In this document: piece by piece, positions 12,962 through 24,383 of the stretch
Layout: every line of letters starts with the position of its first letter
Position numbering within the stretch: position 1 is the first letter of the stretch
NCBI GenBank assembly: GCA_022661535.1
Contig: JAKULF010000006.1
Location: 682,001-746,000 of the forward strand
Length of the DNA: 64,000 bases
Source: Eutypa lata
Lineage: Eukaryota > Ascomycota > Sordariomycetes > Xylariales > Diatrypaceae
Direction of reading: 5' to 3'
Notes under the pieces: model-generated
What the model saw: the letters and a program-made list of their open reading frames with translations, nothing else
What the model was told of the DNA's origin: nothing
The model's database searches: none
Program-made: the position numbers and the translations under genes

Positions 12962-13994
12962 ACGGATTATTTCGACTAGTCCATCTCTGGCCATGAGTCT
13001 AATGACTTCCGCTGTGAGAACAAGAGTTGTCATGGCCATACTCTAAGATTCAAAGCTAGTCAACGGCACTAGATGAATATTTGTTACTGCTTGTATCTTT
13101 CCTTACTAATTTGGGGTTCTTTATTAATATCAACAACATGATAATAGAGTTGGGGCGACCCCATTGCTCTAGACGGCGAACTAATCGATACCTGAAATGG
13201 ATGGGATGTGTGGTTTGGGAGCTGGGATGAAGCTGCCCAGAAAATAGGAGAAAGGTTACACACAAATAAAACAGGAGTGTCAGTGGGTAGTGGAAGTAAT
13301 TCTTGTTCATTTTTGATGGTTTCTTCTTCCTCTTTCACAATCCGCTTGTATTCATGGGTTATTACTCGTATTTCCTTTATCTGAGTCTAAAAAGAACAGT
13401 AAACGGATAGTTAGAGTGGCATACAGTTCTAGTTAAATAGATGGGAGACTGGCTGAGATACCTCGATTTTCTACCCTAATATATACCAACCAGGATCCGT
13501 ATTTGTGGGTGACGGTGTTTCAAAATAGTAGTGGAAGGCCGAGTATACCTAAGTAATTAGCATGCGGAAAGAACAAATTATGTGCCAAAGTTGAAAACAG
13601 ATAATGAGCTGTTCTTCAGTTTCTGATCATGCAGGATTTATTGATTTTGGCGTCTATCATGCTGTTCCTAATTGAAACCTCTTTTGAGGTTCGTGCCAAC
13701 TCCACCATGAGTCAGCTAAAGCATCATCCCTTCGCTACAAACAAACGCCTCCTTCGCCATGCAAATGCCATAGTTGGCGCCAAGTGTGCATCAATTCGTA
13801 CGTAAGACCATCTCTTCTGGAATCAGAGATGTCCTGGTCAAGTTGACATAATCTTTGGCAAGCCAATGTTGCCGATTATGGAGAGTACACATCCAACTGG
13901 CAAGAATATATCCTTATGCTAAGGAATCAGGCAGGAAGGAATTTATACTCTTCGTCAACCTAGAGATCTGGGTGGTAAGCAGTATCATCTTCAC
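12962..13994. other. Convergent intergenic region
   Basis: This 1.03-kb spacer separates the 3' ends of the dehydrogenase and CSN6. It is A+T-richer than its flanks, holds only short frames and shows nothing recognisable. It must contain both 3' UTRs. Confidence 0.6.
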
Positions 13995-15262
13995 TCAGAC
14001 GTTGAGATCTCCGGGTCCTTGCAAAAAACTGCCTCGGTCCACTACCATCACGTTATCTACTTTCCGAGTGTGATTTTTAGCGCCCTCCACCACGCTGAAT
14101 TTTTTGCCAACGCCCCTGGCTTCGGTCATGCTCTGCATAACATTGTTGAGCAGCCCCATGAGATGAACATCATTGGCTTCGCTAAGCATTTCTTCCTCGA
14201 AAGCCTCGGTGTTTGACGGTACGAGAAGTGATAGTCTGTTGGCAAGAGCTTGGATAGATCGCAGTATTGTATGCGAGGGGGTGGTGTGTGGACCATCGGA
14301 GGCTTGACCTTCCACTCTAGGTGAATTACTGGTCGATAGGTAGGATGGCGGAAGCCGCTCGAGGTATGTCGTCAGAAGGTTGATACGGGACTGTAGCATT
14401 TTCACTGCGTTGGCTTTGGCAGTGAGTGCTGCAATCATCTCTTCATCATCTCTCGATAAGATATGTTCACCGACTTCTTCCTCGGCTCTACCCTCGGGTT
14501 GTTTTCCCTTCGTATCTTTGCCCGGTTGGTTTAGCTCCCTTGGCTCAACAACTGTGGCGCTGCCCGCTCCTCGTGCAACAAAGTCCATGCTGATCATTTC
14601 AGCCTCTCCAGTCTCCACCGAATAGGGAAGCTCTCTGAACTTCAGTTTCAGCGGTGGTTCTCCATCGCGCATTTCCTTATCCTCGCCCTGGTCACCAGCT
14701 CTAGGTTCGTCTACTTCGTAGTTGGATTCATAGATGGTCAATGGAAGCTTGCTTCCGACAGAGTGATCGACAGCTTCATCGGAGTGAAAGGCAAGCAGTA
14801 GGGACGACTCGTTGTGTTCGGCTAAGAGGTAGTTGTGGATAGGTAGGATAGATGGTGTGGGACCACTCTTGGGAAGAACGGTATACCAGCCGACGAGGTC
14901 AAGTTGCGGGGATTTGTGGATTTGCTTCACTATATCACGATGGTTAGTAGCCTTTAGTAAGGATCGTATCTAAGGATATACTAACTCTGATCTAATCTTC
15001 GTCCAAACCAGTCAGCGTTCAATATGATATCGCCATCTTTTGGCAGGGTAGCACATTCAAAGGCATGTTCTATGGTGATTTCTCTTCCATGCTGCAGGCC
15101 TATCAAAGCACCGACAATGGGCCCAGCCTGGTCTCTCAGAGCGTGTCGTGTGATGTAATCGGATATTGTGAGGAGGACGAGGGGGTGCAGCACAGCTTGT
15201 AATCCGGAATCGGATGACTTCTGTGAAGACAACAGAGGGTTCGCGTCTGCTGACGTCGCCAT
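13995..15262 (-). CDS. CSN6: COP9 signalosome subunit 6 (MPN domain)
   Basis: Non-catalytic MPN subunit of the COP9 signalosome, the nuclear complex that removes NEDD8 from cullins. Exons on the minus strand are 14986..15262 and 13995..14929. The 56-nt intron has a GTTAGT donor, and an ATG codon is rebuilt across the junction. The 403-residue protein has an N-terminal MPN domain (about residues 24-155: [18 protein letters not shown], then [15 protein letters not shown] and [10 protein letters not shown]). The H-x-H metal ligands of the active CSN5-type JAMM motif are not seen, as expected for CSN6. After an acidic insert (about residues 170-225) comes a helical C-terminal part ending with [11 protein letters not shown]6 and Rpn8 share this layout; the LDLVGWYTV and C-terminal blocks favour CSN6. 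Confidence 0.9.
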
Positions 15263-16445
15263 GATCTTTGACTCTTCTTTTGTTGTCAGTTCTGCTTGGC
15301 GTTAAAGAAGATCAGGGAGAGAAAAGGCCGCGAAGAAAAGCTTCCACACAAAAATAGAAGCTGTTTTGTTTGTTGGTAAGACGTGAATGCAAAAAGGTAC
15401 GTATGTACGTAAAGATGTAGGCAGAAGGCATGTATGTATGTATGTACATACCCTAGGCAGGTGGTACCTAACTTAATCGCAAGGCTGCAGTAGCTCTGAT
15501 GTTATCAATTACCCCTAGTGAAGTATATTAACATCAAGTGGGTGATGTAGTTTAATTACCGGGGTGCAACACTTACCCCGCGGTGGCCTGTGCAAGCCCT
15601 GAATATCAGTAAGGAATGAATTAGGTAAGCATAACTAAAGCTTAATGCAACTCCTTACTTGTACTAACAACATCAAAGATTAACATTAGTCACCTTAGTA
15701 TATTGCACCCTTTGTCCACTCCTCCTAAATACACTACCTAGGAGGTAGGTAGTAATTACCTAGGTATGTAATCATTTGACGTAAGATAGGGGATCCTATT
15801 TACTTGTTACCTTAGGCGCTTAGGTAGCTAGACACAATAGCCTCAATGTTGATCTCTACAACGCGTCATTCCCTCTACGGGTAGGTACCTGACATACCTA
15901 GCTGGCTATGCCCTTAATTAAGAAACCAACTGCCATTCTCATTCAAGTATAACCTGCTTATAATATTACAGAATGTCATATTTATTACGTACTTATGGCA
16001 ATGGTTTATATTGGAGCGCTCACGGCTTGTGAAAGGTTGTGCAGTCCTGTTTAGCATCAACCTTTCGCATCAGTTAAAGGGGCAATTCCTACAATGCCTC
16101 TCCCATCAAGCTAAATGAAGTTTGAATTGATCCTCGTTCTTTCTCAGCCAGAAGCCAAAAGATGCCTATATGTGTTCCTGAAAGACATAACATGAACTCT
16201 TTGGTGGTGCAAAGATGTGTTGTCTTTGAGACTTTGAGTTTCTTCATGTCTTGGCCGTTCGTGTATGCCCCATCTTCACTCTGGACAGCCCTTAAACCTA
16301 TACAAGTAGTAACTTTCAGGTATTTCTTGACTTATCACTTTACCCGTTGCCCCAACAATTTACATTTTCTCGGTGAATACTTGATATCTAGATCCTTATA
16401 AACTCAACGTATGATCTTGAGTTGCTAGAGTCAAATCCAACAGCA
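15263..16445. promoter_or_regulatory. Divergent intergenic region with TATG and TACCTA repeats
   Basis: This 1.18-kb spacer lies between the starts of CSN6 and the next gene. It has a TATG microsatellite at about 15429-15450 and several TACCTAGG patches at 15735-15900. No gene is seen, and both promoters should lie here. Confidence 0.55.
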
Positions 16446-18296
16446 ATGTCAACCAGTTGCAATCTACTGGGCAAGTATGAAATGCAGAATACTAGCAGCA
16501 ATCATATCAACAGTAATGAGCCTTTTCCTACATCTATGCCTGTTGGTACAGCAGTTGTTCCTTTGAAGAGGGCAGATGACGATGATGATATCCAGTTCAT
16601 CTCATCTAAGCCCGTTAAAAGGCGCAAGATTGACGAGCAAGAACATAAAAACGAGGTCCAGCCGCCATTCACTTCTCCTACACCAGTCGCTACATTCCCC
16701 AACCCAATTCTGGCTCATATCCCTGCTCCTACTCCCTTTCAACCCCCGATAGTATTCCCAGCGCAGGTGCCTCCACATGCCATCAACGACCCAAGGGAGG
16801 GGGCTCAGATATCAGACAGACGGCTGAGCACTGGGATGGTAGGCTTGCCATCAGACTTTCATACTATTGAGCTCTCTTATGGGCTCAGAGGGGTATCACT
16901 ACCAGTGTTGGAAAACTTCGTTCTTAATCAACCACGACGAGATCCGAGGACGCCAAGCCCTCCCGAGCTTTCTCCAAAGCAGTTGCCGCAGACAATCACT
17001 CCTGCCATGCTGGATATGCCTATCCGGAATGGTTCGACCGCATATGGTGTTCAAGGAATAGTCAATCGAGAGGTAGCTATACCCAAAACAGGCGGCAACA
17101 CGGTTGAACAAACGACGCCTAATCGAGAGCAAGGAAGTATAGAGCCGAGCCCAAATCAGATACGCGTGCTAAATACGCCCATCACCAACTTAACTTCTCC
17201 ACCTTCTACACCACCTGCGGCACCTAGGAAGCCCGCTGCTAAAATCTCATCTATGCCGCCTCCTCCTGCGCCCCGGTTTGAGCAATCCCAAGCTAGCAGT
17301 TCGAATTCGACCCAGAAGTGTCCCAGTACCTCGGAACATAGTACCAAGAACTCTTTTCACCATGGAAACTCTAAACAGCCGTGTCAAATCTGCACTAGGA
17401 TGAGGCAGCAAGCACAATTTGCTAGGGTTCAGGGTGTACCTATGATGCCTCCAAATATACCACATCATCAACTCATGTCGCCAGTGCCATGCCATCAAGC
17501 ATATGGGCAGAATCTCCCACCTCATATGATGGGCATGCCCCCAAGCGGTATGCACCCATTCGCCCCAGGGTTTCCCATGATGATGCCGATGCAGGGAAAC
17601 AATTTTCCGAACATGTCTGCCTCCCATCACATGGTCTCTCAACAAACCCCTACTCCTCAAGCAGCCATACACCAACCCCCTAACACGCAGTCGCGGCAAC
17701 AATTCACTGGAAAGCCGGAAAGTCCAGTAGCAACACAAGTTATCCCTACCCCTATCCCCGCCCCTAAGACGACTACACAGCAAGAAACCACCAAGAGCCC
17801 CCAGAACGCAGCGCCAGCAACCACAGCATCCACGCCTACCACTACTGCATCTGATACCACTACAACCACTCCCGTAAAGCCACCCGCCTCTCTCATTCAG
17901 CCGACCTACCGGAAACCGTCCCCAAACCTAATCGTCGACGTAGTGGAGACATGTCAGGAGCGGTTTCCGTTCGCGGAGGTGGCACGGCGGCACAACGTGC
18001 CCGTCGACAAAGTGTTTGACGTCTTCGCAGCCATCATCCAGGTCCCGCTATTACGGTGCCCGACGGACCGGCGTCGGGCGGGCAAATTGGCTACGTCGCG
18101 GATTAAGGAGTATGCGAGGGCGAAGAGGGACATTTTGGAGTCTGGTAGAGGAGGAAGGGCGGGCGCTGGGACGGGGGGGAATGGGGATGGGATGGGGGCG
18201 CCGCCGGCTTCTACGGTCATCATGCCGCTCGACGTCGCACAGCACATGGGTACGGTGGATTATCCTGAGGGGTTTCATCTTGGGAATAATGGTTAA
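16446..18296 (+). CDS. Low-complexity protein with conserved C-terminal helical domain, function unknown
   Basis: Single-exon gene of 616 residues. The first ATG in frame is 16446; the upstream in-frame codon at 16422 is TTG. Residues 1-490 are predicted disordered: Pro/Thr/Gln-rich with a basic cluster PVKRRKID near residue 60 that could act as a nuclear localisation signal. A CQIC pair near residue 315 is followed by a Met/Pro/His-rich stretch. About residues 494-565 form a compact, charged helical block (LIVDVVETCQERFPFAEVAR, RHNVPVDKVFDVFAAIIQVP, then a DRRRAGKL stretch) with the look of a helix-turn-helix. I believe this block recurs in uncharacterised fungal proteins, but I cannot name the family. 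A nuclear, possibly DNA- or chromatin-linked role is inference only. A Gly-rich tail follows. Confidence 0.75.
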   Translation: MSTSCNLLGKYEMQNTSSNHINSNEPFPTSMPVGTAVVPLKRADDDDDIQFISSKPVKRRKIDEQEHKNEVQPPFTSPTPVATFPNPILAHIPAPTPFQPPIVFPAQVPPHAINDPREGAQISDRRLSTGMVGLPSDFHTIELSYGLRGVSLPVLENFVLNQPRRDPRTPSPPELSPKQLPQTITPAMLDMPIRNGSTAYGVQGIVNREVAIPKTGGNTVEQTTPNREQGSIEPSPNQIRVLNTPITNLTSPPSTPPAAPRKPAAKISSMPPPPAPRFEQSQASSSNSTQKCPSTSEHSTKNSFHHGNSKQPCQICTRMRQQAQFARVQGVPMMPPNIPHHQLMSPVPCHQAYGQNLPPHMMGMPPSGMHPFAPGFPMMMPMQGNNFPNMSASHHMVSQQTPTPQAAIHQPPNTQSRQQFTGKPESPVATQVIPTPIPAPKTTTQQETTKSPQNAAPATTASTPTTTASDTTTTTPVKPPASLIQPTYRKPSPNLIVDVVETCQERFPFAEVARRHNVPVDKVFDVFAAIIQVPLLRCPTDRRRAGKLATSRIKEYARAKRDILESGRGGRAGAGTGGNGDGMGAPPASTVIMPLDVAQHMGTVDYPEGFHLGNNG

Positions 18297-18434
18297 GGAG
18301 TTGTAACTTAAAAAGATAATATTTACAGGGAATAGTCAGAACATTTGTAATCACACAAGGAAAATTAAAGAGAAAAAAAACTTATATTCCGGTGCAAAAT
18401 AGTTAGAAAAACAGATACTACAACCTGCTTACCC

Positions 18435-18450
18435 GCCTGCCTGCCTGCCT
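18435..18450. repeat. (GCCT)n microsatellite
   Basis: Four tandem GCCT units lie between two convergent genes. Confidence 0.85.
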
Positions 18451-18498
18451 ACAATCTTAATACCTAGCTGTTTATATTATATGCAGAACATCTCTCTC

Positions 18499-19701
18499 CT
18501 AGTGATTTACCGCTCTACTTGATCTACGACTCTTCCTAGCCTTACCTTTACGGTCTGCCTCGGAGAGCCAGATATCGACATCGTCGCCTTGCTGCTGCTC
18601 CCGAGCCGCCGTCGCCGCCGCCGCCTGCTGCTTGAGCTGCTGTTGATACCGGGCGGAAAACGAGTCACGGCGGTAATAGTTCTCCTCGTTGTAGCGAGCT
18701 GCGGATCCGCTGGACTCCGCCGCTTGTTGCTGCTGCCGAGGGGGAAGCTTCTCAGACTCACCTTTCCTGTCGTCACGCGACAGCTGCCGCGACTGCCGAC
18801 GTTGCCGCTGGGGCTCCTTGGCCTGCAGCGACATGTCGTCCGACAGCTGGGCGGCTAATCCGTTCATCTCCTCTTCCGTCGGTAGCCAAGAGGCGACTTT
18901 TCGCTTATGACGAAGTGGGTGCGGCGGCTGCTGCTCCGCTACCACGACTGGCGAGCCCGTATATCTGGGCATGGCAGACTCGGCGGCCCTTGGCGACTTC
19001 ACGGGGCCGAACTGGTGCCACCATAATGGTTTACCATCCCGTGACTCGTCGTCATCATCGCCGTTAGCACCGGACTCTCTCCGCGTCTTCTTATTATCCT
19101 TCTTCTCTTCCGGCGCCGCGACGCCCTGCCGCCTTCTCTCCTCCTCTAGCGCCTTGTTCAAGAACTCAACGCCGTCTTCGCGGGGAGTCTTTGAGACCGA
19201 CGACTTCCTCCAGGGGACAACGGGCCTCCCGGTGCCTCCCCTCTCCTTCTCAACTTCCCAAATGCATTTCCCGCCGACCCATCTCGATGTGTACCCCGGG
19301 ACACTGTCCCCTCGAGGGCCACCCGGCGCGCTGGGAAACTCGACGTCCCCACCAAACGTCAGACCGGCGCTCCGCTGGCGCGCGGCCCCGAGCGCGCTGT
19401 GGGTGCGTTGGCGCAGGCTCTCGAGCTCGTCCTGGAGGCGGCCGGCCTCGTTGACGCGGCGCGCCTTGACGGCGGCGGCTAGCTCCTCGTGGAGCTTGGC
19501 CTCGCGGGCCTGATACTTGCGCCCGACCATCGACGTCACGAAGTCCGGGTCGCACATCGCGCACGTGTCCGATAGGGTGGTGTGGGAGCCGCCTGTGGGC
19601 CGGCTGCAGGTCCGCCGCGTCTCCTGAGCTCGTTCGCACGGCTTCCGGATGCACACTAGGGTGTGGCCGCAGGTCAGCGTGGTGACATCGCCGTCGCACA
19701 T
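18499..19701 (-). CDS. Cys-rich N-terminus, otherwise disordered protein of unknown function
   Basis: Single-exon gene of 400 residues, starting at the ATG at 19701. The first 55 residues carry seven cysteines, including an MCDGDVTTLTCGHTLVC start and a CAMC pair, in a spacing that could bind zinc in a RING-like manner; not all eight ligands of a RING are visible. A charged helix follows (residues 58-100, REAKLHEELAAAVKARR). Two aromatic blocks, WVGGKCIWEVEKERGG near 145 and LWWHQFGP near 230, are the most likely conserved parts. The C-terminal 150 residues are Gln/Arg/Ser-rich. I do not recognise the family. It is convergent with the previous gene across 202 bp. Confidence 0.75.
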   Translation of the reverse strand: MCDGDVTTLTCGHTLVCIRKPCERAQETRRTCSRPTGGSHTTLSDTCAMCDPDFVTSMVGRKYQAREAKLHEELAAAVKARRVNEAGRLQDELESLRQRTHSALGAARQRSAGLTFGGDVEFPSAPGGPRGDSVPGYTSRWVGGKCIWEVEKERGGTGRPVVPWRKSSVSKTPREDGVEFLNKALEEERRRQGVAAPEEKKDNKKTRRESGANGDDDDESRDGKPLWWHQFGPVKSPRAAESAMPRYTGSPVVVAEQQPPHPLRHKRKVASWLPTEEEMNGLAAQLSDDMSLQAKEPQRQRRQSRQLSRDDRKGESEKLPPRQQQQAAESSGSAARYNEENYYRRDSFSARYQQQLKQQAAAATAAREQQQGDDVDIWLSEADRKGKARKSRRSSRAVNH

Positions 19702-21720
19702 GATGGTGTTTGGTTTTTTTCCTGATGTTTTGTGTTTTGCTTTTCGGAAGGTCTGAGGTGGTGGTAAAATTTAATCGAATTATATAGAAATATCGGATAA
19801 TGAGTAGGAAAGAATTATGAGTAATGCGGTGATTTATGAAGTTGTCGTGGTGTGGGGTTTACGAAGCTACGAGAAATTACTGTTACGACTTGGTTTTCCA
19901 TGGTGTATAAATACTGTGTTTCCAAAGAATGGGGTTGTTTCGAGATCAAAGACATTCATCTATGTGAAAGGAAGAGAAGAAACCTCTTCTACTTTGATCC
20001 CTTTGACTTTCGATTCATTTCCTTGTCTTGTCCGAATAACCTAATTCCATAGATCGTGCCGTGCCAATGGCATTGTTGAGGGCCACCATTGTAAAGTCCT
20101 TAGTCGGCTAGAAGTGTGAAGGACATTGATATCTTTGTCTGGTACGGACAAAGCTGGAAGCCTGGGTTATTCGAGATCGGTTGATCTTAGCTGACGATAG
20201 GTCATTCCTTAGGGTCCCCTAAAATGGCTACCTCTATCTAACTTTATTAGTCCATCGTAGAAACCGCGGTGAAAACTTCATTCATCGACCGTTGATCTAC
20301 TGTAGTAGAGTGAACCTCGCTGTCCCACGAAGTACTCATACCATACCCTCCTATTCCTACCTTGAACGGGATGAATGTGCCAGCATATGTTTGATAGTGA
20401 TGGCAAAAATAGGTGATAGGATGTGAGCAGTCAGATCGCCCATAGAGTCATAATATGCTACTCAGGTGGCAATGTACTCATGTGGCCCTCGTAGATTGAC
20501 GTGTCTAGAGTAGATCGGCGGCTGCTAGACTTTTGAGTATCTGTCGTATTTAACCACATTAGTGGTAAATTCATGTAGCGGGAGAGTCTCGACACTTCTT
20601 TCAAGATGTGCGCTAACGGCATCGCAACCGATAGTCCGGGGAAGATTGTTGATCGACAACATCCCCTGATACCCGCATACACAGAACCGGGAGCCCTGAC
20701 CCCCACCATTAGCAAGAGATATCGCTGCTGTGGCTTAGAGAGTTGACAATTTTCTTGAATATGTGATGTTTTGAGGAATTTGCCACCACTAGACAACCAC
20801 GTAGTAGGAGTGATTGTGAATGCCTATCAGCTAAGCTACAGTATGCATATACGTTCAAGGTACGCCAAGGGTCATTCCGCGGTTTCTAGAGCCAAGCAAC
20901 ATAGGATGTGTTTCACGGCAGCTTATGGCCTTCTACTAAGGAGTGCTGCTGGGCAAAACCATGGGTTGGAGAATATATCAGCTGGTGGCAATCCGAGCGA
21001 GAGGATGGGTTGTTGACAGATGTACTTATTAAGCCAATGAAAACCTCGGTCCCATATGCAGGTAGGGTTACATGACATGGAAAGGCGAGCGGGAATTGAT
21101 CCGGTATAGAGCTCTTAGATCCCTAGTAACAATGGAACATACAAAAATCTAAGGCAAACTAGAATCCAACAAAGGAGGCTTTTGTATAGCGACTTCGTGA
21201 CTTAGATGTGACTTCTGAGATTCTTGAGGATGGATAACGATTCATTACAAGGGTACCTCAATCCATGTTACGCAGTAAGGATATTGCATCAAGTCGCAGT
21301 ACATATAGTAATTCGTTACGTATGGACCAAATAGGTATTGGTATTGAGATAAATGATATGAAAGGCAAATATAAAATAGCAGTGGTGAAAATATGGTGAG
21401 AAGGCAATAACTACTTAGGTAGGTACCCAGTATCATTAACATTAGCATTAGTTAAGTATGTATTGTATGTACACATTTACTCCTGTGGCTGACGGGCTGA
21501 CGGGAGCAGCGAGCTAAAGCATTAACTCCACTATAACTAATTAATATCTCTTAGCGGCCTTTAGCGAGCTTTAGCCCCATCCGCCATTACCTATTAGGCC
21601 CATAGCCGGACAGTTCAGTTCAGCCTCAATATTTTCGCAGCCTTGCCATGACGTCCTCATATCTCCTATACCTACACACGTAGTTGATAAGCATACTTAC
21701 ATGGCATTGGCAAAGTCAAC
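19702..21720. promoter_or_regulatory. Intergenic region of 2 kb
   Basis: This region lies between two divergently transcribed genes. Short frames only; no recognised product, RNA gene or mobile element. TAGGTAGGTACC patches occur near 21417. Confidence 0.5.
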
Positions 21721-22783
21721 ATGTCGCATATGACAAACCCCCTAGCCACTATTGATCAGCTGTACCGATGGAAATCGTTCAGCGCGATCCCTACAGATCT
21801 CCAAGATATCATCTTCTTCACCACGCAATGCCTGACGCAGGCCGCCGGCATCCTACTTCGACTGCCCCAGTCCGTCACGGCCCAGGCGAACGTCGTCTTG
21901 GCGCGGTATTGGCTGGTTGAGTCGCCCCTAGCATACGAGTTCAGTGTAAGCAATTCAATCTACTAAGACTAATGAGAATAGAGGAAAAGACACGCAATAA
22001 TCCTAACGAATGCTCTTTGAACAGGACGTGTCAGCCGCATCGCTCTTCGTAGTTGCCAAGCTGAGCTCGCATCCATGTCCACCACGCGACGTCTGCAACG
22101 TATACACATACCTCCTCTCATCGAGCTCGGCGCTCTTCAATCCCGCCCATTCAGATGCAAACAATAACAACAATGCCCCCCACGACCCATCATCCTACTA
22201 CCTCTCCGAGACAGCATACGCCGAGATGCACAGCCGGATCCTACAACTCGAAGGCCGAATCCTCTACGCGCTATCGTTCGACACGCACGTGGCGCTCCCG
22301 CACGGCCTAGCCATCACCTACCTGCAAGCGCTGGACTCCCTGGGCCAGCAGCCGAAGCAGAGCGACGTGGCGCGTCGCGCCGTCGCCTACCTCAACACGG
22401 CCCTGCTCTCGCCCCAGCTGCTCTACCTGACGCACCAGCCGCACGCGCTAGCCGTGGCCGCCATCTACGGCGCGGCGCGGGACGCAGGCGCCCGGCTGCC
22501 CGAGTGCGCCTGGTGGGAGGTCTTCGACGTCGACCGCGAGGAGCTCGGCTTCCTGGTCGTGGGGATGCGGAGTCTCGAGGGCTGGGTGCGGAAGCAGAGG
22601 GCCGGGTTCGAGGAGCTGGAGAGGGGCATGATCACGAAGCGGTGGGTCGAGGGGGAGATGAGGAAGAGGGGGTTGCGATTTGGGGGTGAGAATGAACATG
22701 AGAATGGGAATGCGAAGGCCTTGAGCGAGGAGGAGGCCATGATGCGCATGATGGACGAGGCGTCTGTGCCGATGGAGGTGTGA
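21721..22783 (+). CDS. Cyclin L-type cyclin
   Basis: Regulatory subunit for a transcription/splicing-associated cyclin-dependent kinase (CDK11/12-like partners in other eukaryotes). Exons are 21721..21945 and 22025..22783 with a 79-nt intron (GTAAGC...CAG) in phase 0, giving 327 residues. Two cyclin boxes can be traced: the first from about residue 35 (RLPQSVTAQANVVLARYWLV, then ASLFVVAKLSSHP), the second from about 190 (AVAYLNTALLSPQLLYLT, then PHALAVAAIYGAAR). A low-complexity Asn/His insert of about 25 residues interrupts box 1. An ATG two codons downstream of the first is equally usable. The layout fits cyclin L best; cyclin K/T-type is the alternative. Confidence 0.82.
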
Positions 22784-23230
22784 TAGGGAATGCCAATCAT
22801 CGCGTTATATATGTCTTATAGAAGGGTCGGATAAAATTCTCCAATATGAAGACATTCTTGGTGTTGTCACATACTATTTACAGGGATGGCAAAGTTACCA
22901 TGTCTCATTTTGTGGACTATAAGCAAGGCTTCCATTTCTGATAGTTCTACAATTACGTAGTTTTCCCAATCCAGGCCTTCCATGGAACAATCCAGAAGAA
23001 TATCAGCTAATAGCCACTGCCAGGGTATTGTCTTTTACCGACATGGAGGCTTGGAACATAGTGCAGATACGAATATCAACAAGACTTAGGCTGTATATTC
23101 TGGATTGGAAGAAGTAGGCAGCATTTGTTGTCTCACAGTTCCTTGCATAACTTCCAAGGACAGCTCTCGCCCGGATGTTGTTAATGCCGATTAGACGGAG
23201 TTGTGATAGTCGCATCTCGTCTCGTCTGTG
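22784..23230. other. Convergent intergenic spacer
   Basis: 447 bp between two 3' ends. Nothing beyond short frames is seen. Confidence 0.6.
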
Positions 23231-24383
23231 CTAGGCAGACCTTATTTGGAGCACATCCAGAGCCTCGAGGATCCCCGTATTCGCGGCAGAGCGATACTGC
23301 TCGAAGTCCAAGAGCGCCTCGTCTAGTATTCTCTCCTCCGCACTCCTGTGCACGTCCTCCAACCGGGGGCCGCCCAGAGCGAGGTTTAAATTCCTGGACA
23401 GCACCCGCTGCATTCGGTATCTGTCGTTGTTCTCGTGGATCTTTCGCGCCGCTTCCCGGTGCCTCAGTCCCTGCTCCTCCTCTAGTCGGCCCCTAATGAC
23501 CTCTGTCCGGTGCATGGTCTTGTCTAGTAGCATTGTGCGCTTGCCGTCCCTCAGCACACGGCAGAGCTGGATGTACTGATCGAACATGCGTCTCACTTCT
23601 GTGGGCGACGTGGGAAGTGTCTTTGCGGGGTCGATGATGCATCTTCGGAAGAGTCTCATTATAGTGAATATGCCACACTTTAGGTTCACCGCCTTGCGTG
23701 GGATACGATGTAGGTCTGCAATGCCTCTGCGGGGAGCTTGCTTTCTCTCTCCAAGAGGAAGGTTGGCTTGCGCCGAGGTTTTGGTCTCGTTGGTAATTAT
23801 ATCATTCTTCTCGAATCCTCGAGACCCCATAGACTGAACAATTTCATCATAGTCCATAGCTGGGCACCAGGTTCGAACCCAGGCGTGGGTTGCGTCCTTT
23901 GTGACCTGTCGGAAAGTCTCAATAACTAGCCAGATGGTTTCTTGTGGGATGCCGTGCAGTTGCTTCTCCGGATACTGTTCATAGAGCTCCTCCAAATTCC
24001 TCTCGACAGGGGTCAGTGGGGAAGTAACTTGAGGTGTAGGGTTAGGTGTAGGGTTGGCGAAAACCCCCATCACTGGACCAGGCTGGCCGAAAGAGGCTGA
24101 CTTGGTAGTGGCATTTGTAGAGCTGCTTGAAGCAGTCCCATCTTCCTCCCATGACAACCCAGGGCAATTTTCGATACTTGATAAGCCTGCAAATCCAACA
24201 ATTGTATCACTTCTTGCATAAGCAGCCCAGTTCGCTCTGCCTGTTGCATCTTGCCCATCTAATTTAACTTGGTTATTGTTGGCGTGCAGTGGCTCGCCAT
24301 TGTTGATTTGGCACTGCTCACTATCAGCTTCTAGGACTACTGGACGCACTAAAGCTAATTGTACGTACCTGAGATGCATCCAT
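23231..24383 (-). CDS. Hypothetical protein with a 15-nt first exon
   Basis: The favoured model has exon 1 at 24369..24383 (ATG plus four codons, MDASQ) and exon 2 at 23231..24313. The 55-nt intron starts GTACGT and ends CAG in phase 0, giving 365 residues. If the intron is ignored, an ATG at 24379 opens a 382-codon frame that reads through the intron; a CAG|GTACGT donor just after it makes this less likely. Residues 1-100 are Ser/Thr/Asn-rich. From about 110 the chain is charged and mostly helical, with a Trp-rich block (TWCPAMDYDE after DATHAWVR) and a C-terminal Arg/Glu-rich helix (about 270-350). No catalytic motif, membrane segment or known domain was recognised. It marks the left edge of an accessory stretch that also holds broken genes. 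Confidence 0.6.

Noticed and set aside
21085..21120. T-arm-like GCGGGAATTGATCCGG
   Set aside because: No A box, anticodon arm or pairing acceptor stem could be found on either strand.
23868..23890. tRNA B-box-like GGTTCGAACCC
   Set aside because: No acceptor stem or A box around it, and it lies inside a coding exon on the minus strand.
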